Source of the DNA: Aegilops tauschii subsp. strangulata
Taxonomy: Eukaryota > Streptophyta > Magnoliopsida > Poales > Poaceae
Assembly (NCBI RefSeq): GCF_002575655.3
Contig: NC_053037.3
Location: 207,995,743 to 208,059,742 of the forward strand
Reading direction: 5' to 3'
Length of the DNA stretch: 64,000 bases
A program made the position numbers and the translations under genes. This document shows, piece by piece, positions 47,793 to 59,600 of the stretch (its first letter is position 1; every line of letters starts with the position of its first letter). The notes under the pieces are model-generated. The model had not been told where the DNA came from. It worked only from the letters and a program-made list of their open reading frames with translations, and did not search any database.

Positions 47793-48014
47793 ATGCCCCG
47801 ACCGCCAGCGCGAGCGTGACACCTTCCACCCAAATCACCGACCCCTCCACCAAATAAGCGCCGGCCTAAGCCATGGTGCACGCAGTATAGCCAGGACCTC
47901 AAGGAGCATTTGGCAGCGGAGAAGCAAATCGCGGCCGCATGCGCGGATGAGGTCGCGATAACTACCATTCGTGCCGACCCCCAGATCTTGGAGGAGCACC
48001 TTGCCAATTGCTAG
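47793..48014 (+). pseudogene. Short proline/basic ORF with an early stop
   Basis: Reads MPRPPARA, a TGA, then PPKSPTPPPNKRRPKPWC and QDLKEHLAAEKQIAAACADE, ending in TAG. A CT-rich leader precedes it. The frame resumes straight after the single stop. Possibly a 5' exon of the downstream B3-like gene. Unproven. Confidence 0.35.
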
Positions 48015-48872
48015 CTACGCAAGTTAAGCATGCTCAGTTTACCCATTGCGTGTGCTGCTCCTGGCTTTCCTTCACAAAATCTAATGAATTGTGCTATCTA
48101 ATTTCACCATGCAATCAGTTGCTCTAGTCTATATGTTCTATATGTCGTGCAGTGTGGTGCACACGTATTAAGTGTATTGTTAATTAGTTGTCGTCTTCAG
48201 TTAACTGTTTGGTTCAATTATGCAAATGTGATGTTCAATTCTTCAGGCTGCAATTTTGTATTGTCTTCCATGTGAGAAATAAATCGAAATTATCTTTACA
48301 AAATTGTGGGTGCATTCTGTTATTGTATACCTTGTGAGGAATAAATTGAATTTGGCTGTAGTAAATACATGAGAAACAAATACAATTGCTACAATTGGTT
48401 GTAGTTAACTGTTAGGTTAACTCTCTGATCTTCTATTAGGAGTATGTTATATTGTGCAATGTGGTGCTCGGTTAATGTTTAGTTCATTTGTTGTGGTGTT
48501 TAGTTAAGTGCTTGGTTCAATGTTATATTGTGCAATGTGGTGCCCAGTTAATGTTTGGTTCATTTGTTGTGGTGTTTAGTTAACTGCTTGGTTCAATTCT
48601 GCAATGCGATGTCCAATTGTCGTGGGTAGAATTTTGTATTGTTGTGCATGTGAGGAATAAATCGAATTTGGCTGTAGTTAATACATGAGAAACATATACA
48701 AGTGATGTATTTCCTAGTTCTTAATCATGCTTGGTTTTGGTAAATGGGTTTACCGTGTGGCTTCAATTAATCTGATGAATCTGCAATGTGCTTATTTTTC
48801 ATCAACATATTTTACTAATAGCATGCGAACCCTTACTTAACCTGATGACTAACTACCTTATATGTGTTGCAG
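48015..48872. other. AT-rich intron-like spacer with a local duplication
   Basis: 'GTTATATTGTGCAATGTGGTG' type wording recurs at about 48446 and 48521, followed in both places by 'TTCATTTGTTGTGGTGTTTAGTTAA'-like text, a direct repeat of about 75 bp. 'GTGAG(A/G)AATAAAT.GAA' recurs too. No gene seen. It may be a long intron. Confidence 0.4.
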
Positions 48873-49526
48873 GGAAACAATGGGAAGCACTAAGGTTTAC
48901 AATCGAGGTTAGCACATGCGGTCCGTTGTCTAATAGCACATTATTGTGCAATTGCAGGAACCACTCTAATATTTTGGTTTTTAACAATTTGGGTTTGCAC
49001 ATGTAGGTCCTGCCGTCAGAGGTTTTGACCCACTGTTTGACCCTTTTTGCATATGGGGAAATGAATTGTCCATGAATATCAATCAAATCAAGAAACTCAG
49101 AAAGATTGTTAGGATAAAGAAATTAGCGACAAAAAAACAACAAGATCTTTGTTTGCACAATGAAGAAGACATGAGTTCACTACAAGATGGTACTAACTAT
49201 TATACCGTGCCTTTTTTATTCCTTTGCCCCATTTCCAATATAGAGAAGATATTTATGCACATCCTTGTTTTCAGGCCTTTCCAAAGCAGTTCACTGATGA
49301 TTACCTCTCAAACCACCTCTATGGTCAGGAGGCGAGGAAGGTTTTCATACAACACCCACGGTTCAATATTGAAGTGTTCCTGAAGAGGACGAAGGACGGA
49401 CGGTTAATCATCCACAGGCACTGGCCTAAAGTTGCAAAGACCTTCAACATGAATGAAGGCTCAATATTCGCCTTCCGCTTCAGCGGTTTTCCAGATGAGA
49501 TGCATGCGTCTATATACCGTCTATGA
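48873..49526 (+). pseudogene. B3 DNA-binding-domain gene fragment
   Basis: The last part (about 49270-49526) reads AFPKQFTDDYLSNHL, KVFIQHPRFNIEVFLKRTKD, GRLIIHRHWPKVAKTFNMNE and GSIFAFRFSGFPDE. This follows the B3 fold pattern of plant transcription factors (PKxF start, aromatic W in the middle, G-x-hydrophobic-F-x-F). Upstream exon-like pieces (49066-49189, MNINQIKKLRKIVRIKKLAT) end at a GTACTAAC donor (49190) with an acceptor TTGTTTTCAG at 49271-49274. Joining these exactly shifts the frame, so the model is broken or unresolved. Setting within the repeat-bounded cassette suggests capture. Confidence 0.55.
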
Positions 49527-49774
49527 TGCTAATTTCGAAAGGTTCGACATGTTGCATGTGGAACTTGCTGCTGGTGCAGTTCTGTAATGGGGTAGCTGAG
49601 TGCTGAAGCTATATCATGTTGTACTCTGACGTATTTCAATTATGAAATTCTGCTTCCTTAATATGGAAATGAAATATATTGTGTGCTTAATATGAATGTC
49701 AATTAGATTAGTAAATGGATTATTAATAATAGGGCAATAACCCTGCTGCTGGCGAATTAGCCTGCTAATAGGGT
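49527..49774. other. 3' spacer of the B3-like gene
   Basis: AT-rich, 3' UTR-like. No gene. Confidence 0.4.
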
Positions 49775-50160
49775 TTTGAGATTGCAAACGGTTGTTCAAA
49801 AAATACCGTGGGCGATGACCTCAGGCAACGCAACACAGTTTCTAGGAATAAACCGTGTTCGATCAATGAAAAATCACACACGAGTTTCTCTTGAAAACTG
49901 TTTGCGTTAGGCCACCTTGCGCAAACATTTACCACATAAAAACTGTGTGTCATGGACAACCTTTGCCACATAGTTTCTTCTATGGACCGTGTGTGATACA
50001 TTCAATAACGCAAACGATTTAACGGGAAAAATTGTGTGTGATGTACCTGTGAGCGGAAACGTTTTCCTTGGAGCGATCGTGTGGGATGTGCATAAGAACA
50101 TAAACGTTTAGCGGGGACTGACTGTGTGGGATGTACTTGTGACCGGAAACAATTTCGCCA
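49775..50160. repeat. GTGTGYGATG-type repeat cluster 4
   Basis: At least ten variants, among them CCGTGTGTGATAC, TTGTGTGTGATGTAC, TCGTGTGGGATGTG, CTGTGTGGGATGTAC and AACTGTTTGCGTTAGG. This is the densest of the four clusters. Confidence 0.6.
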
Positions 50161-50399
50161 TATAATTGTATTTTTTAGCTCTACTGTACGTATTTCCGTA
50201 TTTGAGTGCTTGTCGGTCGCACATGACCTAATTTTGCCGAACATGTGTACCAGGAGGGCATATCCCTTACGGTTTCTGGGTCGTGTGGGAAGGACCCCCC
50301 TATCGCCCACACTCACTTGGCGACGGTTCCAAATGTCGTCGCGGAAAGGGGTAAAAAACTGTTTGTTTAGGACCGACGCGCACCAGTGCTGGGAGATAG

Positions 50400-50770
50400 A
50401 GTTTGTGTTTGTGTTTGAGAAAGAGATATTTAAGAGGAAGAGTCGTCGCTTCTCATATCTAAGGAGTGAAAGACATCTCTGTGTGAGACGGGGTGTGCGA
50501 GAGGCACACAGGGGAATAGTAGAGAGAAATGAGACCCCGGGAGACGAAGTTTGTGTTTTTTTGAGAGAAAGAAATTTCACATGGAGAATCATAGTTAGAG
50601 AGACATAACAGGGAGCGAGATATACATAGAGAGATATAGAGTGATGAAGGTCGAGGGTGAGAGTGCTGTCAGTGTGTTGCGAAGATAAAAGATCATTGTC
50701 GACATACAGGTAGCACGAGAGATACCCGAGAGACGATGAACGCGTATAGGTCTAGAGAGATACTCCTCTA
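50400..50770. repeat. GA-rich tandem array, right part
   Basis: 50520-50635 matches 39998-40105 in direct orientation ('GAGAGAAATGAGA.CCCG', 'TTTCACA..GAGA.T.ATAG'). The array is interrupted by about 10 kb of cassettes. Confidence 0.65.
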
Positions 50771-51754
50771 TAAGCATGAGTGATAGCTATATGTGACGAA
50801 TATCTGGATTAAAGGGGATACAAATATTTAAACTGGAGATCACGACATCGATAATATCATAATGCAAATTGGTGTATCAAACATGCATATTCATTTGAAT
50901 TTTGGGACACGTGTAATGTTATATAGTTTATCAATATTAGTGATCCATAGATTCTTTAACTAGAGACAATACATGATTTATATGCAATTAATGTCTAAAC
51001 AGGATTACACTATATGTTGCGTGTGTAAAACAGATTATACATGTTTGAGAAGTAAAAAAAACCCGCATGAAACACACATTAATTGGAGACAGTTAGCGAG
51101 GAATGCATACATTGGATTTCAACATAAAGTGGTTTCAAATATTTGGAAATCCAAATTAAGATGGATACAACCTTATGAATCTGAGATCATGCCATTTGTA
51201 AACCATATTTATGTATAAAGGTGTTGTGCTTTTGAAAGTATATATAAAAATGATGTATATAGAATTTTATTCCAATCGCAAATGGATCCTGCCCGAACAA
51301 AAATAGAATATAAACTGGTTGCGAATTGAGTTGGCACGGTAAAAGTGCACTCTTCCTCTGCAAAAATTTGAATGAAGTGGGGAAAGTCGCAGTAACCGCC
51401 CGAAACCAAAATCTGCGAGATGGAAATTCCCTGACACACAAAGCCTATCGGCTCGATTTCTATATGTTTCGATAGGGGTAGGTTTGTAATTTCACTCAAA
51501 CGTGACATAACTACCTCTCACCCGGATTCATACACGGTGGGTGCCAAAACACAGTGTCTCCTCGGCCAGAATCAACTCTCTCCCCGATTCATACATGGTG
51601 GGCGCCAAAAACAAACTCTTGTCGGCAAATATTCGGTGTATGCGAGATTACCGTCCTATCCCCAACCGACTAATATTGCTGTGATGTAGGAAATTTTAAA
51701 CGGGGGCTAAGTTTGTAAATTTGCTTGCATTTGAGACAAGAGCGCCCTGAAGAC
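50771..51754. other. Anonymous spacer
   Basis: The phrase 'ATTCATACA.GGTGGG.GCCAAAA' recurs at about 51527 and 51591. No gene seen. Confidence 0.4.
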
Positions 51755-52057
51755 ATGGTTTCCCCTTCCTCTCTCCCTCCATTTCCCCATTCGTACTCCA
51801 TGGGCGCCAAAACACCCTCTCCACCCCAGCCTCCTCCGTCCGCCACCCCATCCACCACCGTCCTCCTCCACCATGCCGGAGCTGATACCCCGAGGTCATC
51901 GTCCATTACAAGAGATCGACCTCTCTCATCCACGGCTTCGGACCGGGATCCTTGCATCTCGTCCTCTCGCTTCATGCCTGCTGTCTTCCACCTTGCCGAT
52001 GCCACTCCTACGACCGTCTCGTACACCACGCCCCGCCGCCACCGTCTATCCTCCTAG
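51755..52057 (+). CDS. Proline/serine-rich ORF, weak support
   Basis: ATG 51755 opens MVSPSSLPPFPHSYSMGAKT and runs 100 residues, rich in Ser, Pro and Thr. C-rich composition explains much of its openness. It could be the first exon of a gene continuing at 53379. No domain recognised. Confidence 0.25.
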   Translation: MVSPSSLPPFPHSYSMGAKTPSPPQPPPSATPSTTVLLHHAGADTPRSSSITRDRPLSSTASDRDPCISSSRFMPAVFHLADATPTTVSYTTPRRHRLSS

Positions 52058-53378
52058 ATCTGCTTCCACGCCGCTGACAGCCATCGCTACCGCAGCACCG
52101 TCAAATTCTCAGCACATGCATACACGGCGCCGCACCAGAGATGGTACTCTTTCGTATCTGCTCAACTTATGTGTCACAGCAAGAAAATAGATCGCCACTG
52201 CTTTACTATGATTTCTTGTCCATCACTTACTTGTTAGTTGAAAGCAAACATTGGTTGCGAAGTTGCCTTTGTCCGGTTTGCACCTTTAGATCTGCCATGG
52301 CACGCTCAGCACTATACTTGCAATGCTTATGGTTTTCCCTTTTATATTCCACACTAGATAAATGACAGTAGACTAAATTTCAAAATTGGGTCAGTCGATT
52401 TTTGAGAGCTCGCCGGAGTTTGCCGGTGGGAAGGAAGGGGCTCGGGTGGGGACGGTGGTTGTCGGGGGCGGTGGTGGGGCCTTGCCGAACGAAGAAAACT
52501 CGACGCGGGTGGGGGCGGGGGTGGGGGTGGCGGAGGAACACAGGCGGTGTGGCCCAGTGGTTCGGCCGGCGGCCCGTGCGGTGTTCTCTATGGGAAGAAT
52601 CAGAGACGAGGAAGAAGAAGGGTTAGGAGACGTAGGATTCTTCATCCAACTGCGTGAAATGGTCGACTGACCCAAATGACAATAGTCACGCGACTTGCAT
52701 GCAGACATGCAGAATATGCTTCCTCTTCTGTTATTTAACATGTTCCTCTTTTGTTCTTCTTTAGTAAGCACAGTATGTTCCTTGTCAGGAAGGGGAGCAG
52801 GGACATCTGCAGTCGACACCTCTATTGGGCCGGTTCTGCTAAATGATTTCGCACTTCGAGTTGGTCTGCCATAATATCCCGGAAATGGTGGGAGCCGCGC
52901 AGTCTTTGATAGACTAAACTGATAGTAACAACTATGTGCCTTCAGATGAATAGAGTTGGCCTATAGGTGATCGATAGGCTGCATATTAGTAGAGGCAAAA
53001 CCCTATGTTTTCCAGCCAGTTCCGCTTTCCCGATTTTATTTATAGTGGTTATGGTGTACCCCTATTATCTATACTATGATCTGCCTACTGGCTCTGCGCT
53101 CTTGTTATCATGGTTTGGCAATAAACTTTCTATACGGTATATTATGAACCTATCATCTGCCAACTATCCTTACATTTGGGGCCCCCAACAGGGAGCTTAT
53201 TTTTTGTGTAGTTATGCCAGATTATATTAATCTACTCACCATATTATAGCACACATGGGCTCTCTCATTAGAATCCAGTGATAGCACACAAGGGTTTACA
53301 GGGAGCCTCTATTATATTACAATATCCTCTGCATTACAAAGATAATCTCACTACTATTTGTGTTTTCATGCTTTACAG
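52058..53378. other. Anonymous region, possible introns
   Basis: 52390-52660 is G-rich and open in several frames without motifs. The rest is AT-rich. Confidence 0.35.
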
Positions 53379-53891
53379 GTATTGTGCGTAATCACAATGA
53401 ATATAAGAATGCGCACATCAGAAGAATATTGCAGAACTTGAAGGAGTACAAGCAAAGTCCTAATGACTATTTTGAGCTCAAGGAGTCAAAGGCAGATGGC
53501 CTATCCTATTCACCAAATAAGGTGCATGTTCTAATTTGGGAAGGTTTTATTGGTTGCACATATCATGCATAAGGTGTCTTGCATTTCTTTTGCTTTGTTG
53601 CACTGGCATCTGCTTAGTGTACTCATGATATATGTGAAGATGCCATGCCCATCCATTATTAACACCTATTCCATTTGTCGTCATACCATGTTTTTCCATT
53701 CAAATGTTGTTCTTGTGTTTCAGACATCCAAAAGGAAGAGGGTCATTGCAGAACCTGAAGGAGTACAAGCAAAGTCCTTGAAAAAGGTGGTGCTACCGGA
53801 GAAATCACATAGCACCCGACGTATATTGGCGATAGAACCAACGCCGCAAAACCTAGGATATCGCAACTATGCTGGTCACTTCTTTGCTCTT
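53379..53891 (+). pseudogene. Two exon-like segments of an unknown gene
   Basis: Exon 1 (53379-53521) follows a CTTTACAG acceptor and ends AAG then GTGCAT. It encodes IVRNHNEYKNAHIRRILQNL and KEYKQSPNDYFELKESKA. Exon 2 (53724-53891) follows GTGTTTCAG and ends before GTGAGTAC. It encodes TSKRKRVIAEPEGVQAKSLK and HSTRRILAIEPTPQNLGY. The 53521/53724 junction preserves phase. A 34 bp sequence is shared between the exons with one mismatch (53428-53461 and 53745-53778) but read in different frames. No family recognised. Confidence 0.4.
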
Positions 53892-54029
53892 GTGAGTACA
53901 TATTGTCCTATCGCTGTCCTTACATTCATACCTGGTGGATTATGTGACATCATTGTGCATTATAGCTTGCTTATCCACTGTCCGCTCCAAATTATCATAT
54001 CTATATTAATGCTTAAATTAATATAGAAT

Positions 54030-54420
54030 AAACCCAATGCCTATGAAGAAATTTAGTTCTGCATTGTTCTTGTAAGTATCTGTTGTCCTTCATCACTGTA
54101 CTGATATTTGTCACCTAGTTCTTCATGTACACTTTGCAGCTTATTTTCCCTTGTCCTCCATTTTTCTACACATAATTTCTACATTTACTCTTGCCAAAAT
54201 ATTGAAGAAAACCAATGTTACTGAAGAAGTTTAGCTCCGCATTACTCTTGTCAGTGTCTTCTGCCTGTATGTTGTATTTACATTTGTACTCTACATCTTA
54301 AGTTAAATAATCGCCATTTGTTCCTATATTTTCATGTCTATATTTACTCTTAACAAAATGTAGAATAAAGGCAATACTCTTGAAGATGAGTGTGCGGTAA
54401 ACTTCTTGAATTGCCCCCCC
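54030..54420. repeat. Three diverged exon-like tandem units
   Basis: The pattern '..AA...CAATG..(T)..TGAAGA...TTTAG.TC.GCATT.(T/C)TCTTGT' recurs near 54030, 54205 and 54365. These may be decayed duplicates of an exon with its splice sites. Confidence 0.4.
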
Positions 54421-54779
54421 CCCTCAATATGGACAAGGCCTTTATAAAGCCTGTCTTCACTACTAATATAAGTTTATCCTCCTAGAGCCTTCAAACTTTT
54501 TTGTTTATATTTGGATAGCTATGAGTGCAAATGCTGTTTGTTTTTGTCGTCTGCATCAAATTGCTTGTTCAAAGTTTATAAAGTAGAAGTACATAAACAT
54601 AAGTTTGTCCTTCTCAATTTTAGTCTTTAGTTGTACAATCTAGTTCCTTATTCTTACCATGTAAATTAAACTAAACATAGCAAGTTATCTTGTTTAGCAC
54701 TATGTGTATGCTTGTGTTCTTGATCTGTAATCCAGTGGTGTGGTGAGACTACCAACAACAACACAATGTCATATCCTGC
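54421..54779. other. Spacer up to the LTR element
   Basis: AT-rich, no gene. The five bases before the LTR are CCTGC, the expected target duplication. Confidence 0.4.
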
Positions 54780-56292
54780 TGATAACCCACAAGTATAGGG
54801 GATCAATTGTAGCCTCTTTCGATAAGTAAGAGTGCCGAACCCAACGAGGAGCTAAAGGTACAACAAATATTCCCTCAAGTTCTATCGACCACCGATACAA
54901 CTCTACGCGCTCTTGACGTTCGCTTTACCTAGAACAAGTATGAAACTAGAAGTACTTTGTAGGTGTTGTTGGATAGGTTTGCAAGAATATGAAGAGCGCG
55001 TAAATAAAAAGTAGGGGCTGTTTAGATAATGACACAATAAAGTAAATATAGCGAGTGTGGAAAAGTGGTGGTAGGAATTGTGAAATTATCCCTAAGCAAT
55101 TTACTACTTTACTAGACCGATAGCAAGTTTTATGTGGGAGAGGCCACTGCTAGCATGTCATCCCTGACTTGGAATTCTATGCACTTATGATTGGAACTAT
55201 TAGCAAGCATCCACAACTACTAACGTTCATTAAGGTAAAACCCAACCATAGCATTAAGTTATATTGGCCCCCCTTCAATCCTGTATGCAACAATTTCTAT
55301 GCTAGGTAGAATCTTCTGTCACTCCTGCCCTCCAATACATAGTCCTATCAACATACAACTAACCCTATGGTGTGATCCACGCGCGCGCTCATATGATGGG
55401 CACCAAAGGACAGCAACATAACCACAAGCAAATTAAATCAATCATAGCAATTCACCAATCACCGATAGGACAACGAAAATCTACTCAGGCATCATAGGAT
55501 GGCAACACATCATTGGATAATAATATGAAGCATAAAGCACCATGTTCAAGTAGCGGGTACAACGGGTTGTGGGAGAGTGGACCGCTGTAGATAGAGGGGG
55601 GAAGGTGATGGAGATGTTGGTGAAGATGGCCGAGGTGTTGGTGAAGATCGCGATGACGATGATGATGGCCACGGCAGCGTTCCGGCGCCACCGAAAGAGA
55701 AGGGGAGAGGGGGCCCCATATTCTTCTTCTTCCTTGACCTCCTCCCTAGATGGGAGAAGGGTTTCCCTCTGGTCCTTGGCCTCCATGGCATGGGAGGGGC
55801 GAGAGCCCCTCCAAGATTGGATCTGTCTCTCCGTCACTCTCTGTTTCTGCATTCTCATCTTCTGCCCTTTCACCGTTTCATATATATATGAACATCTGTA
55901 ACTCCGATTGGATTGAAACCTTCACCGAGATTTTTTTTTTCTGAAAATTAGCTTTCTTGTGTCCGAAGAAGAGCATCAACCGCCTTATGGGCGGCCCACG
56001 AGGGTCAGGGGCGCGCCCCCTGCCTCGTAGCCACCTCGGGCACCGTCTCACGTTGACTCTTCTTCCCATATTATCCAAATATTCCAAAAATATTCTCCGT
56101 CTATTTTTATCCCGTTTGGATTCCGTTTGATATGGGGTTTCTGCGAAACATAAAACATGCAACAAACAGGAACTAGCACTGGATCAATATGTTACTCCCA
56201 AAAATAATATAGAAAGTTACCAAAAGTATATGAAAGTTGTATAGTATTGGCATGGAACAATAAAAAATTATAGATACGACAGAGACATATCA
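54780..56292 (-). repeat. 3' LTR of the Sabrina-like element
   Basis: 1513 bp. On the minus strand it starts TGATATGTCTCTGTCG and ends TATACTTGTGGGTTATCA. Homologous to the solo LTR at 34329-35885 (shared start, shared 'CATTAAGGTAAAACCCAACC' on the + strand, and a similar GC-rich leader). Confidence 0.85.
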
Positions 56293-56304
56293 GCATCCCC
56301 AAGC
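56293..56304 (-). promoter_or_regulatory. Polypurine tract of the Sabrina-like element
   Basis: Minus-strand GCTTGGGGATGC directly precedes the LTR start at 56292. This sets the orientation and marks the LTR as the 3' one. Confidence 0.7.
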
Positions 56305-56607
56305 TTAATTCCTGCTCGTCCTTGAGTAGGTAAATGATAAAAAAGATAATTTTTGATGTGGAATACTACCTAGCATAATCTTGATCATGTAATCTAATCA
56401 TGGAATGAATATTAAGACACAAGTGGTTGAAAGCAATAGTCTATCATTTGACATAAAAACAACAATACTTCCAGCCTACTAATAAAGCAATAATGTCTTT
56501 TCAAAATAACATGGCCAAAGAAAGTTATCCCTACAGAATCATATAGTCTGGCTATGCTCCATCTTCACCACACAAAATATTCCAATCATGCACAACCCTG
56601 ATGACAA
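56305..56607. other. Non-repeated interior next to the polypurine tract
   Basis: AT-rich, no ORF with motifs. The tandem array starts at its right edge. Confidence 0.5.
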
Positions 56608-59600
56608 GCCAAGCAATTGTTTCATACTTTTGACGTTCTCAAACCTTTTCAACTTTCATGCAATACATGAGCGTGAGCCATGGACATAGTACTATAGGTG
56701 GAATAGAATATTATGGTGGAGGTTGTGTGGAGAAGACAAAAAGGAGAAAGTCTCACATCGACGCGGCTAATCAATGGGCTATGGAGATGCCCATCAATTG
56801 ATGTCAATGTGAGGAGTAGAGATTGCCATGCAACGGATGCACTAGAGCTATAAGTGTATGAAAGCTCAAACTGAAACTAAGTGGGTGTGCATCCAACTTG
56901 CTTGCTGATGAAGACCTCGGGCATTTGAGGAAGCCCATCGTCGGAATATACAAAGCCAAGTTCGATAATGAAAATTCCCACTAGTATTTGAAAGTGATAA
57001 CTCAAGAGACTCTCTGTATGAAGAACATGGTGCTACTCTGAAGCACAAGTGTGGTAAAAGGACAGTAACATTGCCCCTTCTCTCTTTTTCTCTCATTTTT
57101 TTTATTTTCTTTATTTTTTATTTTTTTGGTGGGCTTCTTTGGCCTCTTTTTTTATTTGGGCTTATTTGGCCTCTTTTATTTTTTGTAAAGTCCGGAGTCT
57201 CATCCCGACTTGTGGGGGAATCATAGTCTCCATCATCCTTTCCTCACTTGGGCAATGCTCTAATAATGATGATCATCACACTTTTATTTACTTACAACTC
57301 AATATTACAACTCGATACTAGAACAAAGATATGACTCTATATGAATGCCTCCGGCGGTGTACTGGGATGTGCAATGATCTAGCGTAGCAATGACATCAAA
57401 AAAATGGACAAGCCATGAAAACATCATGCTAGCTATCTTATGATCATGCAAAGCAATATGCCAATGAATGGTCAAGTCATGTATATGATGATGATGGAAG
57501 TTGCATGGCAATATATCTCGGAATGGCTATGGAAATGCCATGATAGGTAGGCATGGTGGCTGTTTTGAGGAACATATAATGAGGCTTATGTGTGATAGAG
57601 CGTATCATATAACGGGGTTTGGATGCACCGGTGAAGTTTGCACCAACTCTCGAGGTGAGAAAGGGCAATGTACGGTACCGAAGAGGCTAGCAATGATGGA
57701 AGGGTGAGAGTGCGTATAATCCATGGACTCAACATTAGTCATAAAGAACTCACATACATATTGCAAAAAATCTATTATTCATCGAAAAAAAAGTACTACA
57801 TGCATGCTCCTAGGGGGATAGATTGGTAGGAAAAGACCATCGCTCGTCCCCGACCGCCACTCATAAGGAAGACAATCAATAAACAAATCATGCTCCGACT
57901 TCATCACATAACGGTTCACCATACGTGCATGCTACGGGAAACACAAACCTCAACACAAGTAATTCTACTAATCCACAACTACCCACTAGCATGCCTCTAA
58001 TATCACCATCTTTATATCGCAAAACTATTGCAAGGAATCAAACATATCATATTCAGTGATCTACAAGTTTTATGTAGGATTTTATGACTAACCATGTGAA
58101 TGACCAGTTCCTGTCATCTCTCTCAATAGATATAAGTGAAGCCAAGCAATTGTTTCATACTTTTGACGTTCTCAAACATTTTCAACGTTCATGCAATACA
58201 TGAGCGTGAGCCATGGACATAGCACTATAGGTGGAATAGAATATTATGGTGGAGGTTGTGTGGAGAAGACAAAAAGAAGAAAGTCTCACATCGACACGGC
58301 TAATCAATGGGCTATGGAGATGCCCATCAATTGATGTCAATGTGAGGAGTAGGGATTGCCATGCAACGGATGCACTAGAGCTATAAGTGTATGAAAGCTC
58401 AAACTGAAACTAAGTGGGTGTGCATCCAACTTGCTTTCTCATGAAGACCTCGGGCATTTGAGGAAGCCCATCATCGGAATATACAAAGCCAAGTTCTATA
58501 ATGAAAATTCCCACTAGTATATGAAAGTGATAACTCAAGAGACTCTCTGTATGAAGAACATGGTGCTACTCTGAAGCACAAGTTTGGTAAAAGGATAGTA
58601 ACATTTCCCCTTCCCTCTTTTTCTCTCATTTTTTCATTTTTTTATTTTTTATTTTTTGGTGGGCTTCTTTGGCCTCTTTTTTTATTTGGGCTTATTTGGC
58701 CTCTTTTATTTTTTGTAAAGTCCGGAGTCTCATCCCGACTTGTGGGGGAATCATAGTCTCCATCATCCTTTCCTCACTGGGGCAATGCTCTAATAATGAT
58801 GATCATCACACTTTTATTTAATTACAACTCAATATTACAACTCGATACTAGAACAAAGATATGACTCTATATGAATGCCTCCGGTGGTGTACTGGGATGT
58901 GCAATGATCTAGCGTAGCAATGACATCCAAAAAGTGGACAAGCCATGAAAACATCATGCTAGCTATCTTACGATCATGCAAAGCAATATGCCAATGAATG
59001 GTCAAGTCATGTATATGATGATGATGGAAGTTGCATGTCAATATATCTCGGAATGGCTATGGAAATGCCATGATAGGTAGGCATGGTGGCTGTTTTGAGG
59101 AAGATATAATGAGGCTTATGTGTGATATAGCGTATCATATAACGGGGTTTGGATGCACCGGTGAAGTTTGCACCAACTCTCGAGGTGAGAAAGGGCAATG
59201 CACGGTACCGAAGAGGCTAGCAATGATGGAAGGGTGAGAGTGCGTATAATCCATGGACTCAACATTAGTCATAAAGAACTCACATACATATTGCAAAAAA
59301 TCTATTATTCATCGAAAAAAAAGTACTACGTGCATGCTCCTAGGGGGATAGATTGGTAGGAAAAGACCAGCGCTCATCCCCGACCGCCACTCATAAGGAA
59401 GACAATCAATAAACAAATCATGCTCCGACTTCATCACATAACGGTTCACCATACGTGCATGCTACGGGAAACACAAACCTCAACACGAGTAATTCTACTA
59501 ATACACAACTACCCACTAGCATGCCTCTAATATCACCATCTTTATATCGCAAAACTATTGCAAGGAATCAAACATATCATATTCAGTGACCTACAAGTTT

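Noticed and set aside
40197..50200. A single CACTA element with ends at 40197 (CACTACGATCAG) and near 50.2 kb
   Set aside because: I could not find the inverted complement of the left end near the right cluster, and no 3 bp target duplication was visible.
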